Counted from the stretch's first letter, positions 53,071-62,289 are shown. The stretch is 64,000 bases of DNA from Billgrantia zhangzhouensis (GCF_021404465.1 NZ_JABFTT010000008.1:1-64000); one strand, 5' to 3'. The notes: generated from the sequence alone by a model not told the origin. Translations and numbers: made by a program.

Positions 53071-54135
53071 TTAGTTCAAGGCGGCGCCCTTGATCAGGGC
53101 ATAGAGTGTCTGCCCCGGCTGCAGCTGCAAGTGGGTGGCCGACCGTCGAGAGATCCTCGACAGCATTACCTGCTCGCCCAGCGCCAGCCTCAGCAACAGT
53201 TGGCTGGGTACGACCCCGGGTTGACTATCCAACAGTGTGACTCTCAGGCAATTGAGAAAACTGATGCCTTCGGGGGGAAACAGCGCCAATCCCACATCAC
53301 GCGCCATGATCCTGACCCTGACCTGCTGGCCTCTCGGCGCGGAGTGGCGCGTGACCAGCAGTGGCTGCCCCGCGACCTCGAGCTCCGTCAAACCATCCTC
53401 CGCCTCCGGGTTCGTTACTCGGGCATCGAGTACCGTCGACGACGTCTCGGTCCGTACGAAGGGCAGCTCCCTGGCGGTCAACAGCGCCTGCAGGCTGCCC
53501 TGGGCAACGACCTTGCCTGCGTCAAGCAGCACCATGTGGTCGGCCAGGCGTATGACCTCCTCCATCGAGTGGCTGACATAGATGATGGGCAGCTCGAGTT
53601 CGTCGCGAAGGCGCTCCAGGAACGGCAGTATCTCCTCCTTGCTGGTGGCATCCAATGAGGCCAGCGGCTCGTCCATCAGCAACAAGTGAGGGCTGGTCAA
53701 TAGCGCCCTTCCGAGGGAGACGCGCTGACGCTGGCCGCCGGAAATCTCATCCGGATAGCGTGCCAGCAGATGCTCGAGCCCCAGCAGTTGGACGACTTCA
53801 TCCCACTCGATCCTGCGCTGCTGATGTGGGATGCGCTTGAAGCCGTATGCCAGATTCTGCGCCACTCTCAAGTGGGGAAACAGGCTGGCCTCCTGGAACA
53901 CATAGCCCAGCGGGCGCCGATGGGTGGGTACGCAATGTCGGGAACTCTGCCACTCCTCTCCCTGAAAGCTCAGATGCCCGGGATGGCGTTCCAGGCCCGC
54001 GATACAGCGCAACAGCGTGGTCTTGCCCGAACCGGAGCGACCGAACAGGGCGGTCACTCCGGAACTGGGCAGGCTCAATCGCGCCTCCAGGCCAAAGCTG
54101 CCGCGGTCGACGTTGAAATCAAGCTGCAGGGTCAT
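53071..54135 (-). CDS. modC: molybdate ABC transporter ATP-binding protein ModC
   Basis: 354 aa. Walker A GRSGSGKTTLL, signature ISGGQRQRVSLGRAL, Walker B LLLMDEPLASLD and the H-loop VSHSMEEV. The C-terminal part (about 285-354) has a Mop/TOBE domain (GQTLYALIKG). Last gene of modABC; 29 bp after modB. Confidence 0.95.
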   Translation of the reverse strand: MTLQLDFNVDRGSFGLEARLSLPSSGVTALFGRSGSGKTTLLRCIAGLERHPGHLSFQGEEWQSSRHCVPTHRRPLGYVFQEASLFPHLRVAQNLAYGFKRIPHQQRRIEWDEVVQLLGLEHLLARYPDEISGGQRQRVSLGRALLTSPHLLLMDEPLASLDATSKEEILPFLERLRDELELPIIYVSHSMEEVIRLADHMVLLDAGKVVAQGSLQALLTARELPFVRTETSSTVLDARVTNPEAEDGLTELEVAGQPLLVTRHSAPRGQQVRVRIMARDVGLALFPPEGISFLNCLRVTLLDSQPGVVPSQLLLRLALGEQVMLSRISRRSATHLQLQPGQTLYALIKGAALN

Positions 54136-54164
54136 GCCTTAATTTCCTTCAAGACTAGCTGTCT

Positions 54165-54854
54165 TCAAGCCACGCCGACCACCTTGAAGCGCCGGTTGAG
54201 GGCGAATACCATCATCAATAGCGTGAAAGAAGACAGCACCAGCACCAGTGACAGGGAGTGAGCGGCGCTGTAGTTCATGGTTTCCACGTAGTTGTAGATG
54301 GAAATGGAAGCGACCTGGGTGCGCCCAGGGATATTGCCACCGATCATCAGGATCATGCCGAATTCGCCGAGGCTGTGGGCGAACGACAGTACACCTGCGG
54401 TCAGAAAGCCGCGCCGTGACAAAGGCAGGGTCACGCTGAAGAAGCGATCCAGTGGAGATGCCCGCAAGGTGGCGGCCACTTCCAGTACCCGACCACTGGC
54501 TCCGGCAAAGGCATTCTGCAACGGCTGCACCACGAACGGCACCGAGAACAGCATGGAGCCGATCACGATGCCGGTGAAGCTGAATGCCAGGTGCCCCACG
54601 CCGATGGATTCGAGAAAGCCGCCGACCCAGCCCCTGGGGCCAAGCAGCACCAACAGATAGAAGCCGATGACGGTGGGGGGCATCACCAGGGGCAAGGCGA
54701 CGAGCGCCTCGATCACCACCTTACCCCTCCAGCGTGTGTGCGCCAGCCACCAGGCCAGGGGGGTGGCGAGCACCAACAGGGCCAGCGTGCTGACAGTCGC
54801 GAGCTTCAGGGTGATCCATAGCGCCGTCAGCGCGGCGTCGCTGAGTTCGAACAT
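54165..54854 (-). CDS. modB: molybdate ABC transporter permease ModB
   Basis: 229 aa with about five to six transmembrane segments (LWITLKLATVSTLALLVLATPLA, VALPLVMPPTVIGFYLLVLLGP, GVLSFAHSLGEFGMILMIGG). The EAA-like loop lies in the AHSLGEFG region. It forms the membrane channel with ModC. The gene starts 23 bp after modA. Confidence 0.95.
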   Translation of the reverse strand: MFELSDAALTALWITLKLATVSTLALLVLATPLAWWLAHTRWRGKVVIEALVALPLVMPPTVIGFYLLVLLGPRGWVGGFLESIGVGHLAFSFTGIVIGSMLFSVPFVVQPLQNAFAGASGRVLEVAATLRASPLDRFFSVTLPLSRRGFLTAGVLSFAHSLGEFGMILMIGGNIPGRTQVASISIYNYVETMNYSAAHSLSLVLVLSSFTLLMMVFALNRRFKVVGVA

Positions 54855-54877
54855 GCGCTCAGTAATCTTCGTTGCAC

Positions 54878-55636
54878 TTACTCGGGTACGCTGTAGCCCG
54901 CCGCCTCGATGACTTCAATGGAGCGTGGGCTCTTGATCCACTCCATGAAGGCCTCGGCCAGCTCCACATCCTGAACGGTATTCAGGATGACGGCCTGCTG
55001 TACGATGGGGTCATGATACTCGGCGGGGGGAATCCAGTAGGAGCCGTTGATGTCGCCATCCTCCCCGATGACTTGCGCCAGGGCGACGAAGCCCAGCTCT
55101 GCCGCCCCCGATGCCACCTGGCTGTGCGCCTGACCAATGGTCTGACCCTGGACGATACGCTGCTCCTCCGCCAGCTCACTCCATAGCCCCATCTCGGTCA
55201 GTACCTGCTGTGCCGCCAGGCCGTAGGGGGCATTCTGCGGATCGGCCACGGACAGGTAACGGTAGCTGCCGGAGGATAGCACCTCGCCCTGATCGTCCAC
55301 TAGCCCTTCGTCCGCCGACCACAGTACGGGGACGCCGATGGCGTAGGTGAAGCGCGATTCGGCTAGCGCCAGATCCTCTTCGACGAGCCTTTCCGGACGC
55401 TGGCTGTCAGCCGAGAAGAAGACGTCGAAAGGCGCACCGTTGACGATCTGGGCATAGAAGGCGCCGGAGGCCCCCGAGCTGATGACGACGTTGGCACCGG
55501 TTCGTTCTTCGAACTCGGCGGCCAACTGCTCCATGCTGCCCAGAAAGTTGGCGGCGACGGCAACGCGCAGTTCATCGGCGAGTGCTGAGACGGGTATCGA
55601 GCACGCCATCGATAGAAGGACGAGTGTCTTTTTCAT
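54878..55636 (-). CDS. modA: molybdate-binding periplasmic protein ModA
   Basis: 252 aa. Signal peptide MKKTLVLLSMACSIPVSALA, then the binding protein with ELRVAVAANFLGSMEQLAAEF, SSGASGAFYAQI and the oxyanion-binding YGLAAQQVL and NGAPFDVFFSAD blocks. The frame runs further upstream to 56323, but the start at 55636 gives the correct signal peptide. It captures molybdate or tungstate for ModBC. Confidence 0.94.
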   Translation of the reverse strand: MKKTLVLLSMACSIPVSALADELRVAVAANFLGSMEQLAAEFEERTGANVVISSGASGAFYAQIVNGAPFDVFFSADSQRPERLVEEDLALAESRFTYAIGVPVLWSADEGLVDDQGEVLSSGSYRYLSVADPQNAPYGLAAQQVLTEMGLWSELAEEQRIVQGQTIGQAHSQVASGAAELGFVALAQVIGEDGDINGSYWIPPAEYHDPIVQQAVILNTVQDVELAEAFMEWIKSPRSIEVIEAAGYSVPE

Positions 55637-55758
55637 GGCGGAATTCCTTGATTGGATGACAGCCAGTTGAACCGCTTGGTGAATTGCCGACCGACCTGAT
55701 TGCTCTCGCTTCAGAGCGGGAGGGCAGGTGGTCCACGGCCGGAGGATATCAGTAAAGC

Positions 55759-55790
55759 ATTTCGTTATGTAGTACTGTATATAGCGAAAT
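55759..55790 (-). promoter_or_regulatory. ModE operator upstream of modA
   Basis: An inverted repeat ATTTCGTTATGTA-GTACTG-TATATAGCGAAAT, two half-sites of 13 bp with two mismatches. It matches the ModE consensus (CGCTATATA ... TATATAACG). It lies about 120 bp upstream of the modA start, presumably overlapping its promoter. Confidence 0.8.
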
Positions 55791-56035
55791 GATGCAGTGC
55801 TGATGCTGAATTTCTCTCGGGTGGACGTCAACCTCACCGCGAGGGGAAGAGAGGGAGGACCTCCTTCGGAAGCCAGGGCACGTTGGCCCCGGCGGTGCAG
55901 CCTTCGCGAAGCCTCGAGGCTCAGTTGCCGGTGCCCAGGGCCATGCTCGATGCCGTGAAGGTGGCGCTGACAATGCGGCGTCGGCCTTCGCCATAGCCGA
56001 CGCGCACATCGCCTTCGAGCATTTCGGAGTTCAGT
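55791..56035. other. gene-poor stretch between modA and the MFS exporter
   Basis: Together with 55637-55758 this 399-bp gap holds no recognised gene. It contains the modA promoter and ModE box; a short minus-strand frame (55921-56118) has a non-protein-like composition with no recognisable family. No terminator or repeat stands out, so the rest is unexplained. Confidence 0.4.
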
Positions 56036-56161
56036 ATGCCTGATACAATGCTCCGGGTTAGAGCGGCGTTCGTGGCTGCCGGGCTCATTGCCGGCGTCGC
56101 GCTGGCGAACGACTCCACGCAGGAGGAAGGGCTTGAGAAGTCGACTATTCGAGGATCGTGA
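56036..56161 (+). CDS. short signal-peptide-like frame ahead of the MFS gene
   Basis: 41 aa: MPDTMLRVRAAFVAAGLIAG then VALANDSTQ and a charged end. It has a positively charged N-terminus, a hydrophobic core and an A-x-A site (ALA-ND). GGAG lies 6 nt before the ATG. Its end overlaps the TTG start of the MFS gene by 29 bp in another frame. It could be a tiny secreted peptide, a coupling leader or a truncated adaptor-protein relic. Expression is uncertain. Confidence 0.35.
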   Translation: MPDTMLRVRAAFVAAGLIAGVALANDSTQEEGLEKSTIRGS

Positions 56162-57566
56162 GGGCGACGACGGCCTGCCGGGCCCTGAGCGACGTCTGGC
56201 GGTGCTGGCGCTGATCCTCGGCACCCTGATGGCCGTGGTGGACGTCACCATGGTCAACATCGCGCTGCCTTCCATCGCGCGCGACCTGGGGATATCTGCC
56301 GCTAGGACGGTTTGGGTCACCAACCTCTACCAGATCGTCTGCGCCGCCTTCCTGCTGGTGTGCGCTTCCTTTAGCGAGATGATCAGTCGTCGCCGCCTCT
56401 ACGTGGTGGGGCTGGCGCTGTTCGTGGTGGCCTCGCTGGGGGCCGCGCTCGCGCGCAGCCTGGAGTGGCTGCTGCTCTTCCGCGCGCTGCAGGGGCTGGG
56501 GGCGGCGGCGACCCTTTCCATTGGCCCTGCGCTCTACCGCTCGATCTTTCCCACCCGGCTGTTGGGCAGTGCGCTGGGGCTCTCCGCCCTGGTAGTGGCG
56601 GGTGGCTACGCCGCCGGTCCGGCGCTGGGCGGACTGGTGCTGTCGGCCGTCAGTTGGCCCTGGCTGTTCGCCCTGCATTTGCCGCTGGGGCTTGTCTCAC
56701 TGTGGCTGGCCTGGCGTGCGCTGCCGCGCGAGAAAGGGCGGCGTGGCGGCTTCGACGGCCGCGGTGCGCTGGGGTCGGTGGTCATGCTGGGCAGCTTCTT
56801 CCTGGCCATGGATACCCTGGGCCACGGCGCACCGCTGTGGCAGGCTCTGGCCTGGCTGACGCTGAGCGTGGTGGCGGGCTGGCTGTTCCTGCGCCGCCAG
56901 CGCCGGGCGAGTCACCCGCTGCTGCCGCCGCGACTGTTTCAGGTGGCTCGCTTCCGCCTGGCGGTATCCGCCTCGGGGCTCGCCTTCGTCGGCCAGGGGT
57001 TGGCCTTCGTCGCGCTGTCGTTCCTCTACCAGCAGGAAATGGGGTTCTCGCCGCTGCATACCGCCTGGCTGTTCACGCCCTGGCCGCTCGCTATCATGCT
57101 GGTCGGGCCACTGGCTGGCCGGCTGGCCGATCGGGTGAATCCCAGCGTGATGGCGAGTCTGGGGCTGGTGTTGCTGATGCTGGGATTGGCCTCGCTGGCG
57201 CTGTTGCCGCAGGATGCCGGCGTGCTGGACAGCTTGTGGCGCACCGCACTGTGCGGCGTCGGCTTCGGGCTGTTCCAACCGCCCAACAACCGCGAACTGA
57301 TGACCAGCGCGCCGCGCGAGCTCAGCACCAGTGCCTCCGGCGTGCTCAGTACCACGCGCACCGTGGGCCAATCTCTCGGGGTGGCGCTGGTCGGTGCCTT
57401 CATGGCTGCCAGCGCTCCGGTACAGGCCACGTTGTGGATCGGCTGTTTGACCTGCCTGCTGGCGTTCGTGGCCAGCTTGGCGCGGATGCCGCTGGTTGGA
57501 GCCGTTCAGGCCGATAGCGCTGAGCAACCGCCCCAGGTGCAGTCACCGAGCAAGAGAGTACAATGA
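56133..57566 (+). CDS. MFS multidrug exporter (DHA2 family, 14 membrane segments)
   Basis: 477 aa. The family motifs are LGTLMAVVDVTMVNIALPSIARDLG in the first segment, WVTNLYQIVCAAFLL, RALQGLGAAATLSIGPALYRSIFP and GLFQPPNNRELM. About 14 hydrophobic segments suggest the EmrB/QacA subgroup, a proton-driven drug or toxin exporter. The start is TTG 56133, which directly follows AGGAGG with 6 nt spacing; the longer frame from 56088 has no ribosome site. Confidence 0.85.
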   Translation: MRSRLFEDREGDDGLPGPERRLAVLALILGTLMAVVDVTMVNIALPSIARDLGISAARTVWVTNLYQIVCAAFLLVCASFSEMISRRRLYVVGLALFVVASLGAALARSLEWLLLFRALQGLGAAATLSIGPALYRSIFPTRLLGSALGLSALVVAGGYAAGPALGGLVLSAVSWPWLFALHLPLGLVSLWLAWRALPREKGRRGGFDGRGALGSVVMLGSFFLAMDTLGHGAPLWQALAWLTLSVVAGWLFLRRQRRASHPLLPPRLFQVARFRLAVSASGLAFVGQGLAFVALSFLYQQEMGFSPLHTAWLFTPWPLAIMLVGPLAGRLADRVNPSVMASLGLVLLMLGLASLALLPQDAGVLDSLWRTALCGVGFGLFQPPNNRELMTSAPRELSTSASGVLSTTRTVGQSLGVALVGAFMAASAPVQATLWIGCLTCLLAFVASLARMPLVGAVQADSAEQPPQVQSPSKRVQ

Positions 57567-57593
57567 CCTGACATCCATGATCGAGGAGCCCTC

Positions 57594-57902
57594 ATGAGCG
57601 TTCAGGCCGTTATCGAAGAGAAGCTGCAGGCCCTCGAGCCCACCCATGTGGCGGTAGAGAACGAGAGCCATCGGCATGCCGTGCCGGCCAATTCCGAAAC
57701 CCATTTCAAGGTCACGGTGGTATCCGAGCACTTCCAGGGGCTGATGCCGGTGAAGCGCCACCAGCGCCTCTATGCACTGCTGGCCGATGAACTCGCTGGG
57801 CCGGTGCATGCCCTGGCCTTGCATCTCTACACACCGCAGGAGTGGGCCGCCCGTGGTGAGGCCCGCCCCGACTCGCCTAACTGTCGTGGCGCCGGCACGT
57901 GA
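57594..57902 (+). CDS. bolA: BolA-family protein
   Basis: 102 aa. The conserved BolA helix-loop parts are IEEKLQALEPTHVAVENES, HRHAVP and the FKVTVVSEHFQGLMPVKRHQRLYALLADEL block (the H-x-V/R-Y-region), with the metal-ligand His in HALALHLYT. BolA proteins interact with monothiol glutaredoxins and influence cell shape. It precedes the HolD-like gene, with 4 bp overlap. Confidence 0.93.
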   Translation: MSVQAVIEEKLQALEPTHVAVENESHRHAVPANSETHFKVTVVSEHFQGLMPVKRHQRLYALLADELAGPVHALALHLYTPQEWAARGEARPDSPNCRGAGT

Positions 57903-58714
57903 CCACTGAACCGCAGCGCCTGCAATACCTGGAGGCGATGGGGCTGACGGCCTGGGTGGCGCGTTACCAGTTGCCCCACGCGCGACCGAGCAAGGCCTGT
58001 GAGTGGGAGTTACCCGAGCGACCCGCGGCCAAGCCTCCCGCCGAGCGCTTGCATGCCCTGCTCGACGAGGCGGAAGCCGCATCCCCCAGGCCCGTTCAGA
58101 CACCGCCCCCAATGGAGCCCGAGCGGGCGGCGGTTCCCAAGCGCGCCCGACAACTGCTGGGGATTGCGTCAGCCGAGGAAGCTGACGCCGGGGAAGCGGG
58201 GCGCGACGCTACCACCGAGGAAGCCCGGCCGGCCCAGGAACCGTTGCGCTTTACCCTGCAGGTGGCATGCCTGGCGGGCCGCTGGCTGGTGATCGTGCCG
58301 CAGGAAGACGCGCCGGATGCCAGCCAGGGGCAACTGCTGGCCAACTTGCTGCAAGCGGCGATGATCGACATCGGGCAGTTGCCGGTATTCGAGACCTTTC
58401 GCTGGCCGCCGATGGAAAACCTGCCGGTCGAGGCACCGTTGGAAGAAGCGCGCGAGGGCCTACAGGCCTTTATCGAAGGCACGCAGCGGCGCGGCTGGGC
58501 GCTCGAACGCATCCTGATGTTCGGCCGTGACGAAACCCTGGATCGGCTGCTCGGTTCGCAGCAGGGCGCATTCGTACTGCTTGACCTGCCCGGATGGCAG
58601 GGGCCGTCCCTTGCCGAGTTGACGCAGAGTGCCACGACCAAGCGCGAACTATGGCCTGTCTTGCAGGAGTGGCGGCGGGCCTGGTCCCAGTCTGGTAGCG
58701 AGACCGATGACTGA
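57899..58714 (+). CDS. HolD-like protein (DNA polymerase III psi subunit candidate)
   Basis: 271 aa. The N-terminus RLQYLEAMGLTAWVARYQLP resembles the psi subunit's (LQ-x-L-G-I-T-x-W-x-L-R). Near the C-terminus TTKRELWPVLQEW parallels the psi end. The middle (about 35-120) is a Pro/Ala-rich linker without similarity. It is twice the length of E. coli psi (137 aa), and sits directly before rimI, the same neighbour as holD in E. coli. GTG 57899 is the start. Assignment rests on context and short motifs. Confidence 0.6.
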   Translation: MTTEPQRLQYLEAMGLTAWVARYQLPHARPSKACEWELPERPAAKPPAERLHALLDEAEAASPRPVQTPPPMEPERAAVPKRARQLLGIASAEEADAGEAGRDATTEEARPAQEPLRFTLQVACLAGRWLVIVPQEDAPDASQGQLLANLLQAAMIDIGQLPVFETFRWPPMENLPVEAPLEEAREGLQAFIEGTQRRGWALERILMFGRDETLDRLLGSQQGAFVLLDLPGWQGPSLAELTQSATTKRELWPVLQEWRRAWSQSGSETDD

Positions 58715-59168
58715 ACTCGCCATCCAATGGTTGACGATCGTCGACCTGGAGCGCCTGGAAGCGCTGGAGAGCTGTCAGTCGCGCCCCTGGTCACGTCGCC
58801 AGCTCGAGTCCGCCTTGAACGATGCCGACGGTTGCGTGCTGGGGGCGGTGCTGGCGGATCGGCTCGTCGGGCATGTCGTGGTGGTCAGGCTGCCCTTCGA
58901 GGCGGAGTTGCAAGCCATGCTGGTGGAACCTGCCATGCGACGCCGCGGTCTGGCCGCAGCGCTGCTGGAGGCGACGATCAGGCAGTGTCGACGGTGGGGT
59001 AGCGAGCGGTTGCTGCTCGAGGTCAGAGCGGGCAACGTGCCGGCCATCGCTCTCTATCGCCGGACAGGCTTCAGCGAGGACGGGTGGCGGCGGGGATATT
59101 ACCCGCCCCTGGAAGACATGGCCGACGCGAACAGGGAGGATGCCTTGCTGATGTCGCGTCGACTATGA
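58707..59168 (+). CDS. rimI: ribosomal protein S18-alanine N-acetyltransferase RimI
   Basis: 153 aa GNAT enzyme. GCVLGAVLADRLVGHVVV, the acetyl-CoA binding AMLVEPAMRRRGLAAALLEA (Q/R-x-x-G-x-A) and VPAIALYRRTGFSEDG blocks are all present. It acetylates the N-terminal Ala of S18. ATG 58707 overlaps the HolD-like gene by 8 bp. Confidence 0.93.
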   Translation: MTELAIQWLTIVDLERLEALESCQSRPWSRRQLESALNDADGCVLGAVLADRLVGHVVVVRLPFEAELQAMLVEPAMRRRGLAAALLEATIRQCRRWGSERLLLEVRAGNVPAIALYRRTGFSEDGWRRGYYPPLEDMADANREDALLMSRRL

Positions 59169-59231
59169 GGTCGAGCAGGTGTGGCTAGGCCTCTGGAGGT
59201 GATAGGAGACTTGCCTGGAGCGGCTTAGGGC

Positions 59232-59423
59232 TTAGCTTCTTTCGGTCTCCAGTTCGTCGAATTTGCCCAGCAGGGCGGTCAGGCGACGCTCCCACTCCTC
59301 GCGCTCCTGCTTCAGGCGGCTGTTTTCCTCGCGCAGCTCCTCGGCTTCCAGCTTCAGCAGTTCCAGGGCCTCGACGGCACTGGCCACTTTCTGTTCGAGC
59401 CGGTTGAAGAGTTCGGTGCTCAT
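59232..59423 (-). CDS. zapB: cell division protein ZapB
   Basis: 63 aa of coiled coil: FNRLEQKVASAVEALELLKL, LREENSRLKQEREEWERRL. Length and composition match ZapB, which joins the Z ring through ZapA. The start MSTELFNRLEQK at 59423 is taken because a ribosome site (TCAGGAGAACACG) precedes it. Convergent with rimI. Confidence 0.9.
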   Translation of the reverse strand: MSTELFNRLEQKVASAVEALELLKLEAEELREENSRLKQEREEWERRLTALLGKFDELETERS

Positions 59424-59540
59424 CGTGTTCTCCTGAAATGACATCCTGACCGGGGCGGGCGCCTGCCCGCGCTGATTCCGTTGCGCAGCGTAACGCCGAG
59501 GGCCAAGGCTCGGCAAGCGTAGCCGAACGGCGACGCCCAC

Positions 59541-60173
59541 TTATTCATCGGGCTGGGCGAGGCGCCGATAGAGGCGCCCGGTGCTGTCGCCGGCGCGCAC
59601 TTCACGATGCAGTGACCAGTTGGCTGGCACGCACACGTCGAGCGCCGTTTCGGTTTCCAGGTAAACCCAAGCCTCGGGAGTGAGCCATCCTTGTTCCAGC
59701 CGCTCACAGCAGGGCTCCGCCAGGTCCTGGCGAAAAGGAGGGTCGAGGAAGGCGAGGCTGAAGGCGGTACTGTTACTCGGCCCGGCGGCAAGGAAGGCGA
59801 GAGCATCGCCGGCCTGTACCCGCCCCCGCTCTGCGGCGCCCAGGGTGTGGAGGTTGTCCGCAAGCGTCCGAGCGACCTGGGCGTCGCGCTCGATGAATAG
59901 CGCCGAGGCCGCGCCGCGGGAAAGCGCTTCGAGACCCAGTGCGCCGGTGCCGGCAAACAGGTCGAGCACCCGTGCCCCCGGCGTGGCGGTCGCCAGCCAA
60001 TTGAACAGGGTCTCGCGCACCCGATCGGGCGTGGGGCGCAGGCCCGGGTTGTCGAGTACCGGTAGCAGGCGTCGACGGTATTCGCCGCCGATGATGCGCA
60101 GGCGACCGCTACCCTTGGAAGGGCGAGCGTCTGGGCGGGAGCGTGAACGAGGGGACGAGCGGCGACGTGTCAT
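59541..60173 (-). CDS. rsmD: 16S rRNA (guanine(966)-N2)-methyltransferase RsmD
   Basis: 210 aa. The SAM motif VLDLFAGTGALGLEALSRGA and catalytic LDPPF are visible, with LRPTPDRVRETLFNWL before them. It methylates G966 of 16S rRNA. It is divergent from ftsY, as in E. coli. The chosen ATG at 60173 gives the Arg-rich beginning; an ATG at 60242 is in frame. Confidence 0.94.
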   Translation of the reverse strand: MTRRRSSPRSRSRPDARPSKGSGRLRIIGGEYRRRLLPVLDNPGLRPTPDRVRETLFNWLATATPGARVLDLFAGTGALGLEALSRGAASALFIERDAQVARTLADNLHTLGAAERGRVQAGDALAFLAAGPSNSTAFSLAFLDPPFRQDLAEPCCERLEQGWLTPEAWVYLETETALDVCVPANWSLHREVRAGDSTGRLYRRLAQPDE

Positions 60174-60262
60174 GGGCGGAATTGTACCCGGCGCCGTGTC
60201 CACAGTCATGGTGCGCGGTGTTAGGATGTAGCGATCATTCACCCGTGAGGCTGAATTCCCCC

Positions 60263-61624
60263 ATGTTCGGTTTTTTCAAGCGCAAGAAGCAGCAGGAATC
60301 CCAGCAGGAAGAACAGCAGGAACGGCAGCCGACTCAGCCTGATGCGGAGCGTGAGGAAGAGGCGTCCCACGAAGGTGCGCCGACGAGTGAAACGGCTGCC
60401 GAAATGAAGCGGGAGACGGCGCCAGCCGAGCCAGACGCCGTCGATGCCCCGCGCCCTGAGGAGGCCGCCATGGCTGGCCCCGCGGATGAGGTGCGCGACC
60501 GGACCGAAGCGGTCGATGAGGTTGGCCGGGAAGAGGAGAACGAGGTGCTGCGTGAAGAGGCGCTGGCCTCCGAGCCTCAGCCCGAGCCTGAATCTCAGTC
60601 CGAACCCGAACCCGAACCCGAACCCGAACCCGAGCCCGCCCGAGCGCCGTTACAGGAGAAGCCGGTCGCCGAGAAGAAGGGATGGTTTGCGCGCATCCGT
60701 TCCGGTCTGGGCAAGACCCGAGCCAACCTCACCGAGGGTGTCGCCGGGCTGTTCCTGGGCAAGAAGCAGATCGACGACGAGCTGATCGAGGATCTCGAGA
60801 CCCAACTGCTGATGGCCGACGTGGGCATCGAGGCCACCACCGAGATCATCGACCGCTTGACCGAGCGCGTCTCGCGCAAGGAGCTCAAGGACCCCCAGGC
60901 GCTCTACCGAGCCCTGCAGGACGAACTCGCCACGATGCTCGATACCGTGGCCAAGCCTCTTGTGCTGCCGGCCAAAGGCGAGGGGCCCTTCGTGATCCTG
61001 GTGGTCGGCGTCAACGGCGTGGGCAAGACCACCACCATCGGCAAGCTGACCCAGCGCTTCCAGCGCGAAGGCCGTAGCGTGATGCTGGCTGCCGGCGACA
61101 CCTTCCGCGCCGCGGCGGTGGAGCAGCTCAAGGTGTGGGGGGAGCGCAACGAGGTGCCGGTGATCGCCCAGCACACCGGAGCCGACAGCGCCTCGGTGAT
61201 CTACGACGCCGTGGCGGCGGCCAAGGCGCGCAAGATCGATGTGCTGATCGCCGACACCGCCGGGCGGCTGCACAACAAGGGGCATCTCATGGAGGAGCTC
61301 AAGAAGGTGCACCGGGTAATGGGCAAGCTCGACGACAGCGCCCCTCACGAGGTAATGCTGGTGCTCGACGCTGGCACTGGCCAGAACGCACTCTCCCAGG
61401 CCAATACCTTCAACGAGGCGGTGCCGGTCACCGGTATCACCCTGACCAAGCTCGACGGTACCGCCAAGGGCGGCATCATCTTTGCCTTGGCCAAGCAGCT
61501 CGGTACGCCGATCCGTTTCATCGGTGTGGGCGAGGGGCTCGATGATCTGCGCCCCTTCGAGGCCAGGGACTTCGTCGATGCGCTCTTCGATCAAGGTGAC
61601 GAGGGAGCTACCGCCTCGTCATGA
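60263..61624 (+). CDS. ftsY: SRP receptor FtsY
   Basis: 453 aa. Starts [13 protein letters not shown]. The A domain (about 1-140) is acidic, with a Glu-Pro dipeptide run (60596-60638). The NG domain has [35 protein letters not shown] and [10 protein letters not shown]. It docks the SRP-ribosome complex at the membrane. ftsE begins in the stop overlap. Confidence 0.96.
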   Translation: MFGFFKRKKQQESQQEEQQERQPTQPDAEREEEASHEGAPTSETAAEMKRETAPAEPDAVDAPRPEEAAMAGPADEVRDRTEAVDEVGREEENEVLREEALASEPQPEPESQSEPEPEPEPEPEPARAPLQEKPVAEKKGWFARIRSGLGKTRANLTEGVAGLFLGKKQIDDELIEDLETQLLMADVGIEATTEIIDRLTERVSRKELKDPQALYRALQDELATMLDTVAKPLVLPAKGEGPFVILVVGVNGVGKTTTIGKLTQRFQREGRSVMLAAGDTFRAAAVEQLKVWGERNEVPVIAQHTGADSASVIYDAVAAAKARKIDVLIADTAGRLHNKGHLMEELKKVHRVMGKLDDSAPHEVMLVLDAGTGQNALSQANTFNEAVPVTGITLTKLDGTAKGGIIFALAKQLGTPIRFIGVGEGLDDLRPFEARDFVDALFDQGDEGATASS

Positions 61625-62289
61625 TCCTCTTCGAGCATGTGGGGAAACGTTACGGCGGGCGCTTCGAGGCGCTCGCCAACATCGACTTCCGCGTGCATCG
61701 CGGCGAGATGGTCTTTCTCACCGGTCACTCGGGGGCCGGCAAGAGTTCGCTGTTGCGCCTGATCATGTTGCTGGAGCGGCCCACCCGCGGTCGGGTACTG
61801 GTCGCCGGACACGACATCGGTCGCCTGCACGCCAGCCAGGTGCCGTTCTACCGGCGTCAGATCGGCGTGGTCTTCCAGGATCACCAACTGCTGCTCGATC
61901 GCTCCATCTACCATAACGTGGCGCTACCGCTGGAGATCCGCGGGGTCGACCCGCGCGAGGCTGCCCGTCGGGTGCGGGCGGCGCTCGACAAGGTGGGGCT
62001 GTTGCACCGTGAGAAGGCGCTGCCCATCGAGCTGTCCGGTGGCGAGCAGCAGCGGGTGGGTATCGCCCGTGCGGTGGTCAATAAACCCTCGCTGCTGCTG
62101 GCCGACGAGCCTACCGGCAATCTCGACCCGCAGCTCTCGGCCGACATCATGGCGCTGTTCGAGGACTTCAACCGCATTGGTACCACGGTGATGATCGCCA
62201 GCCACGATCTCGCGCTGATCGCTCGTTTGCGCCATCGCGTGCTGCGTCTGCGAGAGGGGCGTCTGGTGGCCGACGAGGAGGCTGCATGA
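61621..62289 (+). CDS. ftsE: cell division ATP-binding protein FtsE
   Basis: 222 aa ABC ATPase: Walker A TGHSGAGKSSLL, Q loop, signature LSGGEQQRVGIARA, Walker B LLLADEPTGNLD. With FtsX it regulates periplasmic peptidoglycan hydrolysis at the septum. ATG overlaps ftsY by 4 bp. Confidence 0.96.
   Translation: MILFEHVGKRYGGRFEALANIDFRVHRGEMVFLTGHSGAGKSSLLRLIMLLERPTRGRVLVAGHDIGRLHASQVPFYRRQIGVVFQDHQLLLDRSIYHNVALPLEIRGVDPREAARRVRAALDKVGLLHREKALPIELSGGEQQRVGIARAVVNKPSLLLADEPTGNLDPQLSADIMALFEDFNRIGTTVMIASHDLALIARLRHRVLRLREGRLVADEEAA

Noticed and set aside
55921-56118. Short minus-strand frame between modA and the MFS gene
   Set aside because: No ribosome site or family resemblance; it overlaps the better-supported small plus-strand frame.
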